DNA from: Sporosarcina sp. HYO08
GTDB taxonomy: Bacteria > Bacillota > Bacilli > Bacillales_A > Planococcaceae
Length of the DNA: 64,000 bases
Direction of reading: 5' to 3'
Assembly (NCBI RefSeq): GCF_001563475.1
Contig: NZ_LPUT01000012.1
Coordinates: 62,001-126,000 of the forward strand
A program made the translations under genes and the position numbers. The stretch's first letter is position 1. Every line of letters starts with the position of its first letter. The notes below the pieces were generated by a model that searched no databases, had not been told where the DNA came from, and saw nothing but the letters and a program-made list of their open reading frames with translations. Below are positions 17,593 through 25,684 of the stretch, piece after piece.

Positions 17593-18204
17593 GTGGTAGA
17601 GTGGATCGGGGAAATTATGAGCGCGTACGGGTATTTGGGTGTTTTTCTATTAATATTGATTGAAAATCTTTTTCCGCCTATACCTTCAGAGGTTATTTTG
17701 GCTTTTGGTGGCTTTATGACGACTTATTCCGAACTAACGGAAACCGGTGTGATCGTTGCGGCAACTGCCGGATCTGTCATTGGAGCGATGATTTTGTATA
17801 GCATCGGCCTTTTAGTCGATGTGCCTCGCCTTGAAAAAATGGTTGATCGGTGGGGGCATGTACTGAGGTTGAAACGGAAGGATATTCACAGGGCCGATGA
17901 ATGGTTTAGTAAATCAAGCTTTTGGACGGTGCTATTATGCCGGCTTGTGCCATTAATTCGAAGTCTTATATCAATCCCAGCCGGCATGTCTACGATGAAC
18001 TTTTTCCTTTTTATTATTTTGACCGCCATTGGAAGTCTTGTTTGGAATAGTGTGCTCGTATACACCGGAGCCGCACTAGGAGAAAATTGGGAATCGATCG
18101 TTCTAAAAATGGATACATATTCTAACTTTGTTTATATTTTATTGGGAATCGTCGGGATTATTGGATGTCTATCGTATATCGGATTTCGAAGAAGGAGAGC
18201 TTAA
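17593..18204 (+). CDS. DedA-family membrane protein
   Basis: A 203-residue DedA/VTT-domain protein with membrane helices at both ends and the family motifs ENLFPPIPSEVILAFGGFM and CRLVPLIRSLISIPAGM. DedA proteins act in lipid carrier transport; some members recycle undecaprenyl phosphate (UptA) or phosphatidylethanolamine. The gene lies six bases before uppP, in one operon, so a role in returning undecaprenyl phosphate across the membrane is plausible but inferred. The GTG start at 17593 has GGGAGG six bases upstream; an overlapping ATG at 17591 is closed at once by a stop. Confidence 0.88.
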   Translation: MVEWIGEIMSAYGYLGVFLLILIENLFPPIPSEVILAFGGFMTTYSELTETGVIVAATAGSVIGAMILYSIGLLVDVPRLEKMVDRWGHVLRLKRKDIHRADEWFSKSSFWTVLLCRLVPLIRSLISIPAGMSTMNFFLFIILTAIGSLVWNSVLVYTGAALGENWESIVLKMDTYSNFVYILLGIVGIIGCLSYIGFRRRRA

Positions 18205-18210
18205 GGATAA

Positions 18211-19038
18211 ATGGAAATTTTTGATTTAATCAAAGCGCTAATATTAGGATTCGTGGAAGGGATGACGGAGTTTGCGCCCGTATCGTCGACAGGGCATTTA
18301 ATCATCGTTGACGATATGTGGTTGAAGACTGAGCAATTTTTAGGGAAGTACCCTGCAAACACATTTAAAATTGTTATTCAGCTGGGTTCGATTTTAGCCG
18401 TTGTCGTTGTCTTTTGGAAACGATTGTTTAGTTTACTAGGGTTATATAAAATTGACGGCAAAAAAATGAATAGCCGATTCAATTTAGCGCATGTCATTGT
18501 AGGTATGTTGCCAGCTGTCATTTTAGGATTTGCTTTTAAAGATTTGATCGATGATTATTTATTTGGTGTGGAGACGGTTATTTGGGCGTTGATTGCCGGC
18601 GCCATTCTGATGATCGTGGCAGATAAATTTGGACCTAAAAAGCCGAAAGTGAATTCGTTGGATGAAATTACGTACAAGCAAGCATTCAAGGTCGGACTTG
18701 TGCAATGCTTATCGCTTTGGCCGGGATTTTCACGCTCCGGGGCAACGATTTCAGGCGGCGTCTTATTCGGTATGAATCACCGAGTTGCTGCGGATTTCAC
18801 GTTCATTATGGCAGTTCCAATTATGCTCGGCGCGAGTCTCGTTTCTGTGTTGAAAAACTGGGAGCATATGTCGATGGATTACTTGAACTTCTATATTGTC
18901 GGCTTCGTCAGTGCATTTGTGTTCTCATTAATCTCAATTCGCTTTTTCTTAAAGCTTATTTCGCGAATAAAACTTGTGCCATTTGCGATTTACCGCATTA
19001 TTTTGGCGATTGTATTAGCGATCATCGTATTTTTATAA
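18211..19038 (+). CDS. uppP: Undecaprenyl-diphosphatase (bacitracin resistance)
   Basis: A 275-residue polytopic membrane phosphatase of the UppP/BacA family that removes a phosphate from undecaprenyl diphosphate, renewing the cell-wall lipid carrier. Catalytic motifs are GFVEGMTEFAPVSSTGHLII and LWPGFSRSGATISGGVLFGM. The length agrees with the family. Co-transcription with the dedA gene and closeness to the Lia system make this stretch a cell-envelope stress neighbourhood. Confidence 0.93.
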   Translation: MEIFDLIKALILGFVEGMTEFAPVSSTGHLIIVDDMWLKTEQFLGKYPANTFKIVIQLGSILAVVVVFWKRLFSLLGLYKIDGKKMNSRFNLAHVIVGMLPAVILGFAFKDLIDDYLFGVETVIWALIAGAILMIVADKFGPKKPKVNSLDEITYKQAFKVGLVQCLSLWPGFSRSGATISGGVLFGMNHRVAADFTFIMAVPIMLGASLVSVLKNWEHMSMDYLNFYIVGFVSAFVFSLISIRFFLKLISRIKLVPFAIYRIILAIVLAIIVFL

Positions 19039-19042
19039 ATCA

Positions 19043-19076
19043 AAAAGACTTCTGGGATCATCTCAGAAGTTTTTTG
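19043..19076 (+). terminator. Terminator of dedA-uppP
   Basis: The stem AAAGACTTCTG / CAGAAGTTTTTT closes the operon. The converging IclR gene ends at 19079, so it may serve both directions. Confidence 0.8.
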
Positions 19077-19078
19077 TA

Positions 19079-19831
19079 TTAGTAGGATACTGATTTTCCG
19101 TGATAGGCTAATTTTTCCGAAATATTTCTTCCTGCTTTTATTACATGTTCAATAAGAAATTCAGTTCGACTTTCAGTGAGGTTGAAACTGACAACCCCAA
19201 TGCTAATTGCACCAATCACCTCGCCAAATCCATCTTTTATGGCTACAGCAAATGAAGATGTGCCTTCTGTTCTTTCCGCATGGCTCACAGCAAAGCCTTT
19301 CCGTTGAATTTCACTTAACTCTAGTTTGAACAAAGGAATTTCCTCTGCCGGTAAAAGTTTTGTTAAGATCTCGTCCACTTTTATTGGCGGCATTGCGGAA
19401 AGCATAGCCTTATTAGCCGCCCCGATATGCATTGGAATGCGGATCCCAAGTTGATCGTAAATCCGAATCGGATTATTTTCACAATCAATTCTTTCCATAA
19501 CAATGGCTTCCGTGCCAGAAGGCTTACTTAAATACACACTTTCCTGCACTTCCCGCATCAAATTCTCCAATACAGGTCTGACTTTACTCACATAATCTAC
19601 TGTGTCATAGACGCGGAGTCCATATTCCAGCCAAATCATACCGAGCCGATATAATTTTGTCTGATGATCTTGTTCGACCATTCCTTGCTTGATCATTGCT
19701 TGTAACAGTCGATGCATCGTACTAAGTGGTAAATTACATTGTTTTGAAAGCTCGGAAATGGACATGCCATTTTCGACAGCCCCGGTTGCAAGGACATTCG
19801 CGACAGTCATCGCACGTTGTATGGATTGCAT
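19079..19831 (-). CDS. IclR-family transcriptional regulator
   Basis: A 250-residue IclR protein: an N-terminal winged helix (SISELSKQCNLPLSTMHRLLQAM) and a C-terminal effector domain (VMERIDCENNPIRIYDQLG, IPMHIGAANKAMLSAMP, SHAERTEGTSSFAVAIKD). The ATG at 19831 fits AGGCGGTG upstream better than a GTG at 19840. It diverges from the guanidino-enzyme operon at 20012. Two near-identical palindromes lie between, so it very probably controls that operon, with arginine or a methylated arginine as effector (inferred). Confidence 0.88.
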   Translation of the reverse strand: MQSIQRAMTVANVLATGAVENGMSISELSKQCNLPLSTMHRLLQAMIKQGMVEQDHQTKLYRLGMIWLEYGLRVYDTVDYVSKVRPVLENLMREVQESVYLSKPSGTEAIVMERIDCENNPIRIYDQLGIRIPMHIGAANKAMLSAMPPIKVDEILTKLLPAEEIPLFKLELSEIQRKGFAVSHAERTEGTSSFAVAIKDGFGEVIGAISIGVVSFNLTESRTEFLIEHVIKAGRNISEKLAYHGKSVSY

Positions 19832-19920
19832 TTTTTGCACCGCCTATCTTTTATTTAGCGAGTTATTTTTGTCGTGTGGGTATTCTGAATACATCTGAAT
19901 TAAAAAGTTTTCTAAATACA

Positions 19921-19997
19921 TTGACATTGTAACACGAAACAAATATATTTGAACTACAAACTTTCCGTTAATCGGAAGTAGTTTCCACTAATCGGAA
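19921..19997 (+). promoter_or_regulatory. Promoter and twin IclR-type operators of the guanidino operon
   Basis: The promoter is TTGACA (19921-19926), a 17-base spacer and TATATT (19944-19949), starting at about 19956. Two operator-like palindromes follow: TTCCGTTAATCGGAA at 19963-19977 and TTCCACTAATCGGAA at 19983-19997. They are spaced 20 bases apart (two helical turns) and lie downstream of the start, as expected for repression by blocking. Confidence 0.65.
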
Positions 19998-20011
19998 AAG
20001 GGTGAGGGATA

Positions 20012-20884
20012 ATGACGTATTGTTCATCAATGTATGCGCCATTACAGTGGGTAATTGTAAAACATCCTAAGCAAGCTTTTTACAATCAAAGCTATTTGGC
20101 GGATCAATGGAAAACTTTTAATTACTTAGAGGAGCCGAACTTTGAAGAGGCTGTTCGTGAATATGAAGAATTTATTAGTATTCTAGAAAAATATGTGCCG
20201 CAAATTGATTTTTTACCAGCTTCAGATGAGGTTGGAATGGATTCGTTGTACGCACACGATCCGGTGAAATTTACGCCAGCAGGAGTAATGATTTTGAAAT
20301 CCGGTAAAAAAGTAAGACAGCCAGAAGCAAACGTTTATCGAAAGTTTTTAGAAGAAAAAGAAATTCCGATCATTGGGGAATTGACAGGCGATGCAGTAGC
20401 GGATGGCGGCGATATCGTTTGGTTGGATGATCGCACATTGGTTGTTGGACGCGGCTATCGAACGAATGATGAAGCCATTGAACAAATTCGAGAAATGACC
20501 GGGTCTTTCGTGGACGAGTTTATCGTTGTTCAGTTGCCGCATGACCTTGGAGAAGAAGAGTGTCTTCATTTAATGTCCTTTATCAGTATGGTGGATAAAG
20601 ACTTGGCCGTTGTGCACTCACGTCTCATGCCAGTGTTTTTCCGTCAGTTGCTCATTGAACGCGGCATCCAATTAATCGAAGTACAGAAGGATGAATACGA
20701 CAATTTAGGCTGTAATGTATTAGCATTAGCACCGCGCGTATGCGTCATTTCAAGTGGAAACGCTTCCACGAAACAACAGCTGCTAGACGCGGGTGCAACT
20801 GTTTACGAGTACAAAGGCGAAGAAATTAGTGTCAAAGGGACGGGCGGACCGACATGTCTGACAAGTCCAGTCATTCGACGATAA
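20012..20884 (+). CDS. Guanidino-group-modifying enzyme (dimethylargininase/amidinotransferase superfamily)
   Basis: A 290-residue protein of the arginine deiminase/DDAH/amidinotransferase fold. Landmarks are ADGGDIVWLDDRTLVVGRGY (substrate-binding acidic loop), the histidine in CLHLMSFISMVDKDLAVV and the catalytic cysteine in GTGGPTCLTSPVIRR. DDAH-like members hydrolyse methylated arginine to citrulline and (di)methylamine; others hydrolyse arginine or transfer amidino groups. It is followed by a second, different family member, a permease and RocB. Which guanidino compound each one handles cannot be told from sequence. Confidence 0.8.
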   Translation: MTYCSSMYAPLQWVIVKHPKQAFYNQSYLADQWKTFNYLEEPNFEEAVREYEEFISILEKYVPQIDFLPASDEVGMDSLYAHDPVKFTPAGVMILKSGKKVRQPEANVYRKFLEEKEIPIIGELTGDAVADGGDIVWLDDRTLVVGRGYRTNDEAIEQIREMTGSFVDEFIVVQLPHDLGEEECLHLMSFISMVDKDLAVVHSRLMPVFFRQLLIERGIQLIEVQKDEYDNLGCNVLALAPRVCVISSGNASTKQQLLDAGATVYEYKGEEISVKGTGGPTCLTSPVIRR

Positions 20885-20908
20885 AAAGTGAACGAAGGGG
20901 AAATGAAA

Positions 20909-21670
20909 ATGTTTAAAAATGTCATTGTAAAAGAACCGGGAAAGAGCTATTTAAACGGATTAACGACAACAGATTTAGGGAAGCCCATCTATGAGTTATT
21001 GCTAGAACAGCATAAAAGTTACGTAGAAGCTTTAGAGAAATGCGGTGTAGAAGTGACCTATCTTCCGCCAAGCGAAGAATTTCCGGATTCAACATTCGTT
21101 GAAGACGCGGCCGTTTTAACACCAAACTTTGCAGTTGTGACAAATCCAGGAGCGGAATCCCGTAACGGCGAAATTGTGGAAATTGAGGAAGTGTTAAAAG
21201 GTTTTTACGACAAGTTTCATACGATTCAAGCACCTGGCACATTGGATGGCGGAGACGTTCTTCAAGCGGAAGACCATTTTTATATTGGAATTTCAGAGCG
21301 TACGAATGAAGAAGGCGCACGTCAATTTAAAGAAATTATGGAATCGGAAGGTTATCAAGCAACAATCATTCCATTAAAAGAATTTTTCCATCTGAAAACC
21401 GGTATTGCGTACCTTGGCAATAATAAAATGGTTGTTGCGGGTGAATTTGTCGAGCATCCAGCTTTTGCATCTTATGACCAAATTGTCATTGGAAAAGAAG
21501 ACGAGTATTCCGCAAACTGCATTCGCATGAATGATTTTGTCATCATTCCAGCAGGGTACCCGGAAACAAAACGCAAACTTGAAGAAGCAGGCTACGAAAC
21601 CATTGAACTGGAAATGTCTGAAGTTCAAAAACATGACGGCGGGTTAAGCTGTTTATCACTTCGTTTCTAA
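20909..21670 (+). CDS. Dimethylarginine dimethylaminohydrolase-like enzyme
   Basis: A 253-residue DDAH-type hydrolase. It carries FPDSTFVEDAAVLTP, the LDGGDVLQ acidic loop, the catalytic histidine in FHLKTGIAYLGNNKMVV and the cysteine in HDGGLSCLSLRF at the C-terminus. This is a closer match to bacterial and animal DDAH than the preceding gene. Expected reaction: dimethylarginine plus water to citrulline plus dimethylamine. The ATG at 20909 is 8 bases from GAAGGGG; earlier in-frame starts are less likely. It is 24 bases from the preceding gene, same operon. Confidence 0.85.
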   Translation: MFKNVIVKEPGKSYLNGLTTTDLGKPIYELLLEQHKSYVEALEKCGVEVTYLPPSEEFPDSTFVEDAAVLTPNFAVVTNPGAESRNGEIVEIEEVLKGFYDKFHTIQAPGTLDGGDVLQAEDHFYIGISERTNEEGARQFKEIMESEGYQATIIPLKEFFHLKTGIAYLGNNKMVVAGEFVEHPAFASYDQIVIGKEDEYSANCIRMNDFVIIPAGYPETKRKLEEAGYETIELEMSEVQKHDGGLSCLSLRF

Positions 21671-21694
21671 AAAAGAACCTAGGATTGTTTTATC

Positions 21695-21720
21695 GGCGGA
21701 AGGCTTACGTGCCTTCCGCT
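21695..21720 (+). other. Intercistronic hairpin
   Basis: GCGGAAGGC and GCCTTCCGC with a TTACGT loop lie between the DDAH-like gene and the permease. There is no T-run, so it is more likely a processing or stability element than a terminator. Confidence 0.55.
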
Positions 21721-21768
21721 TCTAGTACTAAACGAGCGCAGTACATAAAGGAAAGGGGAGAGATTTTG

Positions 21769-23190
21769 ATGTCAAACAACGGAGAATTGCTGGAGTCTAA
21801 CCAATTGAATCGCTCGATGAAAAGCCGGCACTTGTTCATGCTGTCACTTGGTGGTGTTATCGGTACTGGTTTATTCTTGAACGCTGGCTACACGATTAAC
21901 CAAGCGGGTGCAGGTGGTGCGTTACTCGGTTATCTATTTGGCGGATTGATATTATATATGGTCATGGTTTGTCTAGGGGAATTAGCCGTTCATATGCCGG
22001 TAACGGGATCATTCCAAACGTACGCAACACGATATATTAGTCCTTCGGCAGGTTTTTCGCTCGGCTGGATGTATTTTGTCGGATCGGCTGCTACTGCGGG
22101 TGTTGAGTTTACGGCAGCCGGAATTTTAATGCAGCATTGGTTCCCGGACATTCCGATCTGGATCTGGTGTGCAGTCTTTATGGTATTGCTGTTCGCGTTA
22201 AACGCGCTGACAACGAGAGGTTTTGCAGAAGCAGAGTTTTGGTTTGCAGGCATTAAAGTATTAGCAGTTGTGCTGTTCATCATCATCGGATTTGCCGCAA
22301 TCTTCGGGCTTATCCCGCTGGAAGACCGCGGCACGCCGTTGTTTACCAACTTAGCGCCTACGGGATTGTTCCCAGCCGGTATTGCGATCGTCTTTATCAC
22401 GATGATGAATGTCATTTTCTCTTATCAAGGATCAGAACTTGTGGGGATTGCAGCGGGGGAAACTGAAAATCCGCAAAAGAATATTCCGAAAGCGATCCGT
22501 ACGATTTTAATTCGGATTATTGTATTTTATATTGCGTCGATCATTGTGTTATCGGCTATTTTCCCATCGTCAGAGCTTGGGTTGCTCGCCAGTCCATTCG
22601 TTACTTTGATGGAAATTGCAGGGGTCCCTTATGCAGCGGGAATTATGAACTTTGTCATTTTAACGGCTATTTTATCGGTTGGAAACTCCTGTCTTTATGC
22701 TTCAACTCGCCTGCTTTGGTCGATGGCAAATGAAGGCATGGCACCAAAAGTATTTGGCCGCTTAACAAAACGAAAAGTTCCACTTATGGCACTTCTTTTT
22801 ACAATGACATTTTCATTGCTGTCACTTTTGACGAGTGTTATGGAGGCGGACGCGGTATTCGTATTACTCATGTCGATCGCTGGCATTGCTGTCACGATTT
22901 CGTGGATGGGAATCGCTATGTCACAGCTGATGTTCCGCCGCCGTTACTTGCAAGCGGGCGGTAAACTAGAAGACTTGAAGTATAAAGTGAAGTTTTACCC
23001 ATTTATCCCGATTTTCTGTATTGGATTTTGTGCGTTCATTCTCGTGTTTTTAGCATTTGATCCAACACAACGGATTGGACTTGCTTATGGTATCGGTTTC
23101 TTTATTGCGTGTATGTTGTTTTATAAATTAAGATTAGAGAAGAAAAATAAAACAATTGTAGGCGTTGAAGTGAAGTCGGTTGAAGATTGA
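21769..23190 (+). CDS. Amino acid permease (APC family, RocE/AapA-like)
   Basis: A 473-residue, twelve-helix amino acid/polyamine/organocation transporter. The N-terminal MKSRHLFMLSLGGVIGTGLFL is the helix-1 binding motif; TGSFQTYATRYISPSAGFSLGW and FSYQGSELVGIAAGETENPQKNIPKAIR are family blocks. The ATG at 21769 has GGAAAGGGGAG upstream. Its place between guanidino-group hydrolases and RocB suggests it imports arginine or a methylated arginine, but the specificity is inferred from context. Confidence 0.88.
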   Translation: MSNNGELLESNQLNRSMKSRHLFMLSLGGVIGTGLFLNAGYTINQAGAGGALLGYLFGGLILYMVMVCLGELAVHMPVTGSFQTYATRYISPSAGFSLGWMYFVGSAATAGVEFTAAGILMQHWFPDIPIWIWCAVFMVLLFALNALTTRGFAEAEFWFAGIKVLAVVLFIIIGFAAIFGLIPLEDRGTPLFTNLAPTGLFPAGIAIVFITMMNVIFSYQGSELVGIAAGETENPQKNIPKAIRTILIRIIVFYIASIIVLSAIFPSSELGLLASPFVTLMEIAGVPYAAGIMNFVILTAILSVGNSCLYASTRLLWSMANEGMAPKVFGRLTKRKVPLMALLFTMTFSLLSLLTSVMEADAVFVLLMSIAGIAVTISWMGIAMSQLMFRRRYLQAGGKLEDLKYKVKFYPFIPIFCIGFCAFILVFLAFDPTQRIGLAYGIGFFIACMLFYKLRLEKKNKTIVGVEVKSVED

Positions 23191-23266
23191 AAAATGGCGT
23201 TCAATTACACCGTGACGATTAGACGTCAGTAAACATTTATATAGGTGATGGAAAGGAGAATTTTGC

Positions 23267-24898
23267 GTGGGTAATAGTCTTTGGGGAACACCGGATGACC
23301 TTCGCGCACTCTTATGCGAGCTCGTCAGTTGGGATAGCCGGACGTTAACAGAAGGTGAATGCATCTTTGCGCCGAAAGTGGCGGAGAAGCTAGGGGAGTT
23401 GGATTATTTTAAAGATCATCCCGATCGCTTGGAATTACATGACGCAGGCTTAGGCAGGCAAGCGGTAACAGCTTTGTACAAGCATCCAGAAGCGACAGAA
23501 ACAGTTGTCCTAATTAGCCATTTTGATACCGTTTGGACGGAAGAATTTGGGGTGTTGGAGCCGCTCGCGTTTCGTCCGGAAGAATTAACGCAAAAGCTCA
23601 TGGAGCCGAAGTATAAAAAAGACTTGCCGAAAGATGCGCAAGTCGATCTTGAATCGGGCAAGTACTTATTTGGCCGCGGCACGATGGATATGAAGATCGG
23701 TCTTGCGCTGCATATGCAGTTAATCGAAAAAGCAAGTATTGAAAAATGGCCGATTAATCTTCTATTAACGACAGTTCCAGATGAAGAAGTGAACTCCGCG
23801 GGTATGCGTGCAGCAGTCGTAGAGCTCGTTCGTCTCCGTGAAGAGTATGGCTTAACGTATAAATTATTTTTCAATAGCGAACCTTCATTTTCAAAAAATC
23901 CGACAGATATTGATGAGTATGTCTATTCCGGAACGATTGGAAAGATTATGCCAGCCGCATTATTCTATGGAAAAGAAACGCATGTCGGGGAGCCGATGAA
24001 AGGAATGACAGCGAATTATATCGCTTCTTTCTTAACACAGCGCATGGAGTGGAATGATAAGTTCCGGGAAACGGTTCTTGGCGAAAGTACACCGCTGCCA
24101 GTTTCTTTACAGCAAAAAGATTTGAAACTGCAATATTCAACGCAAACACCGTACCGTGCAGTTGCCTTGTACAACGTATTCTTAATGAAACGTACGGCCG
24201 CCGAAGTGATGGATTTATTCGAACAAGTAGCGACGGAAGCGATGGATGCGTGTAACGAAAGCTACCGACAGATTTGTGCACGTGAACAAGTGAGTGGTGT
24301 TGGGGAAGTAAAAGTGTTGCGCTACGAGCAATTGCTGGCACACGCAATTGACAAGCTTGGGGCAGAGGAAGTAGAACAGATTAAAAAGGAAGTTGTGGAC
24401 AATCCAGATTGGGATGACCGAGAAAAATCCCTTCGGATCGTCGATAGTCTAATGATCCAATGCCAAGAGCTAGCGCCGGCGACCGTCTTACTGTACGCAC
24501 CGCCATATTATCCAGCCATTAACTCATCGAACGACGAATTGGTGAAAGATTCGATTGAACTAATGAAAAAAGTGGCGAAGTCGTTCGACAATACGGTAAA
24601 GCAAGTGCATTACTTTAATGGTATTTGTGACTTAAGCTACGTCAATTATGAAGACGATTCAAATGGGTGGGCAGCGTTTGAAAGCAATACACCGGTTTGG
24701 GGAGATACGTACAGCATTCCATTTAAAGAAATGGGCGAGCTGCGCGCCCCAGTCCTAAACGTTGGGCCATTCGGAAAAGACGCACATCAGCGCACAGAAC
24801 GCCTGCATGTCGACAGTGCGTTTGTGGAAATGCCGGTGATGATTGAAGAGCTTATTAAAAGCCTGATGGTGAATGAAAGTAAAGTAGTTGTTAAATAA
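23267..24898 (+). CDS. rocB: RocB-type arginine-utilisation M20 peptidase-like protein
   Basis: A 543-residue M20-family protein matching RocB, which belongs to the arginine utilisation regulon of B. subtilis but whose reaction is unknown. Metal-site motifs are VVLISHFDTVW, FGRGTMDMKIG and TVPDEEVNSAG. The GTG start at 23267 has AAAGGAG eight bases upstream. It is the last gene of the operon 20012-24898 and ends at a strong terminator. It may release arginine or a related compound from an acylated or peptide form. Confidence 0.88.
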   Translation: MGNSLWGTPDDLRALLCELVSWDSRTLTEGECIFAPKVAEKLGELDYFKDHPDRLELHDAGLGRQAVTALYKHPEATETVVLISHFDTVWTEEFGVLEPLAFRPEELTQKLMEPKYKKDLPKDAQVDLESGKYLFGRGTMDMKIGLALHMQLIEKASIEKWPINLLLTTVPDEEVNSAGMRAAVVELVRLREEYGLTYKLFFNSEPSFSKNPTDIDEYVYSGTIGKIMPAALFYGKETHVGEPMKGMTANYIASFLTQRMEWNDKFRETVLGESTPLPVSLQQKDLKLQYSTQTPYRAVALYNVFLMKRTAAEVMDLFEQVATEAMDACNESYRQICAREQVSGVGEVKVLRYEQLLAHAIDKLGAEEVEQIKKEVVDNPDWDDREKSLRIVDSLMIQCQELAPATVLLYAPPYYPAINSSNDELVKDSIELMKKVAKSFDNTVKQVHYFNGICDLSYVNYEDDSNGWAAFESNTPVWGDTYSIPFKEMGELRAPVLNVGPFGKDAHQRTERLHVDSAFVEMPVMIEELIKSLMVNESKVVVK

Positions 24899-24902
24899 AG
24901 AT

Positions 24903-24941
24903 GAAAACAGAGATCCTAACGGTATGGGTCTCTGTTTTTTC
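24903..24941 (+). terminator. Terminator of the guanidino operon
   Basis: The stem AAAACAGAGA / TCTCTGTTTTTT with an inner TCC pairing follows the rocB stop. Confidence 0.85.
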
Positions 24942-24982
24942 ATTGTTCTGTTAGAATGAAATAAAAACTACAGGTGATTGTA

Positions 24983-25684
24983 ATGAAGAATCGAATTTTA
25001 ATTATAGAAGATGAAGAAAATATTGCGCGTGTACTTCAGTTGGAACTTGAATTTGAAGGGTACGAAACGGCGGTTGCCCATACAGGACCGGATGGGTTGA
25101 TTCTTTACCGCGAACAGAGCTGGGATCTTGTCTTGCTCGACTTGATGCTGCCGGGGGTGAATGGGTTTGATGTGCTGCGAAGAGTCCGTGCAACGGAAGC
25201 CAATACACCGGTTATTTTATTAACAGCGAAAGGTGAAGTTGAGGATAAAGTGACGGGGCTCGATCTCGGGGCAAATGATTATGTGACGAAACCTTTTGTG
25301 ATCGAAGAACTACTTGCGCGTATTCGAACGGCGCTTAGATTCTCTGCGCCGGCAGCTGTAAAGGCAGATCCAGATCTTCATGAATTTGCGGGATTGTCTA
25401 TGAATGAAAAGACGCGTAAAGTGAGTCGAGACGGCATGACAGTAGAGTTGACGCCGAGGGAGTATGATCTATTGCTTTATTTACTGAAGCATGCGCGTCA
25501 AGTGCTTTCGAGAGAACAAATACTGGATGCCGTTTGGGGATACGACTATTACGGGGACACAAATGTCGTGGATGTGTACATTCGGTATGTCCGGAAGAAG
25601 ATAGACGTGAAAGGAAAACCGGCACTTATTCAAACAGTTCGAGGTGTTGGCTATGTGCTAAAGGAGTCCGCTGATGCGACTTAA
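24983..25684 (+). CDS. OmpR-family response regulator (YkoG/ArlR-like)
   Basis: A 233-residue regulator: receiver with IIEDEENIARVL, phospho-acceptor in LVLLDLMLPGVNG, TAKGEVEDKV and the lysine in VTKPF; winged helix with LTPREYDLLLYLLKHARQVLSR and GVGYVLKE. The ATG at 24983 follows AGGTG. It overlaps the kinase gene by 11 bases. Together with the two PepSY proteins it resembles the B. subtilis ykoGHIJ group. The signal is unknown. Confidence 0.9.
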   Translation: MKNRILIIEDEENIARVLQLELEFEGYETAVAHTGPDGLILYREQSWDLVLLDLMLPGVNGFDVLRRVRATEANTPVILLTAKGEVEDKVTGLDLGANDYVTKPFVIEELLARIRTALRFSAPAAVKADPDLHEFAGLSMNEKTRKVSRDGMTVELTPREYDLLLYLLKHARQVLSREQILDAVWGYDYYGDTNVVDVYIRYVRKKIDVKGKPALIQTVRGVGYVLKESADAT

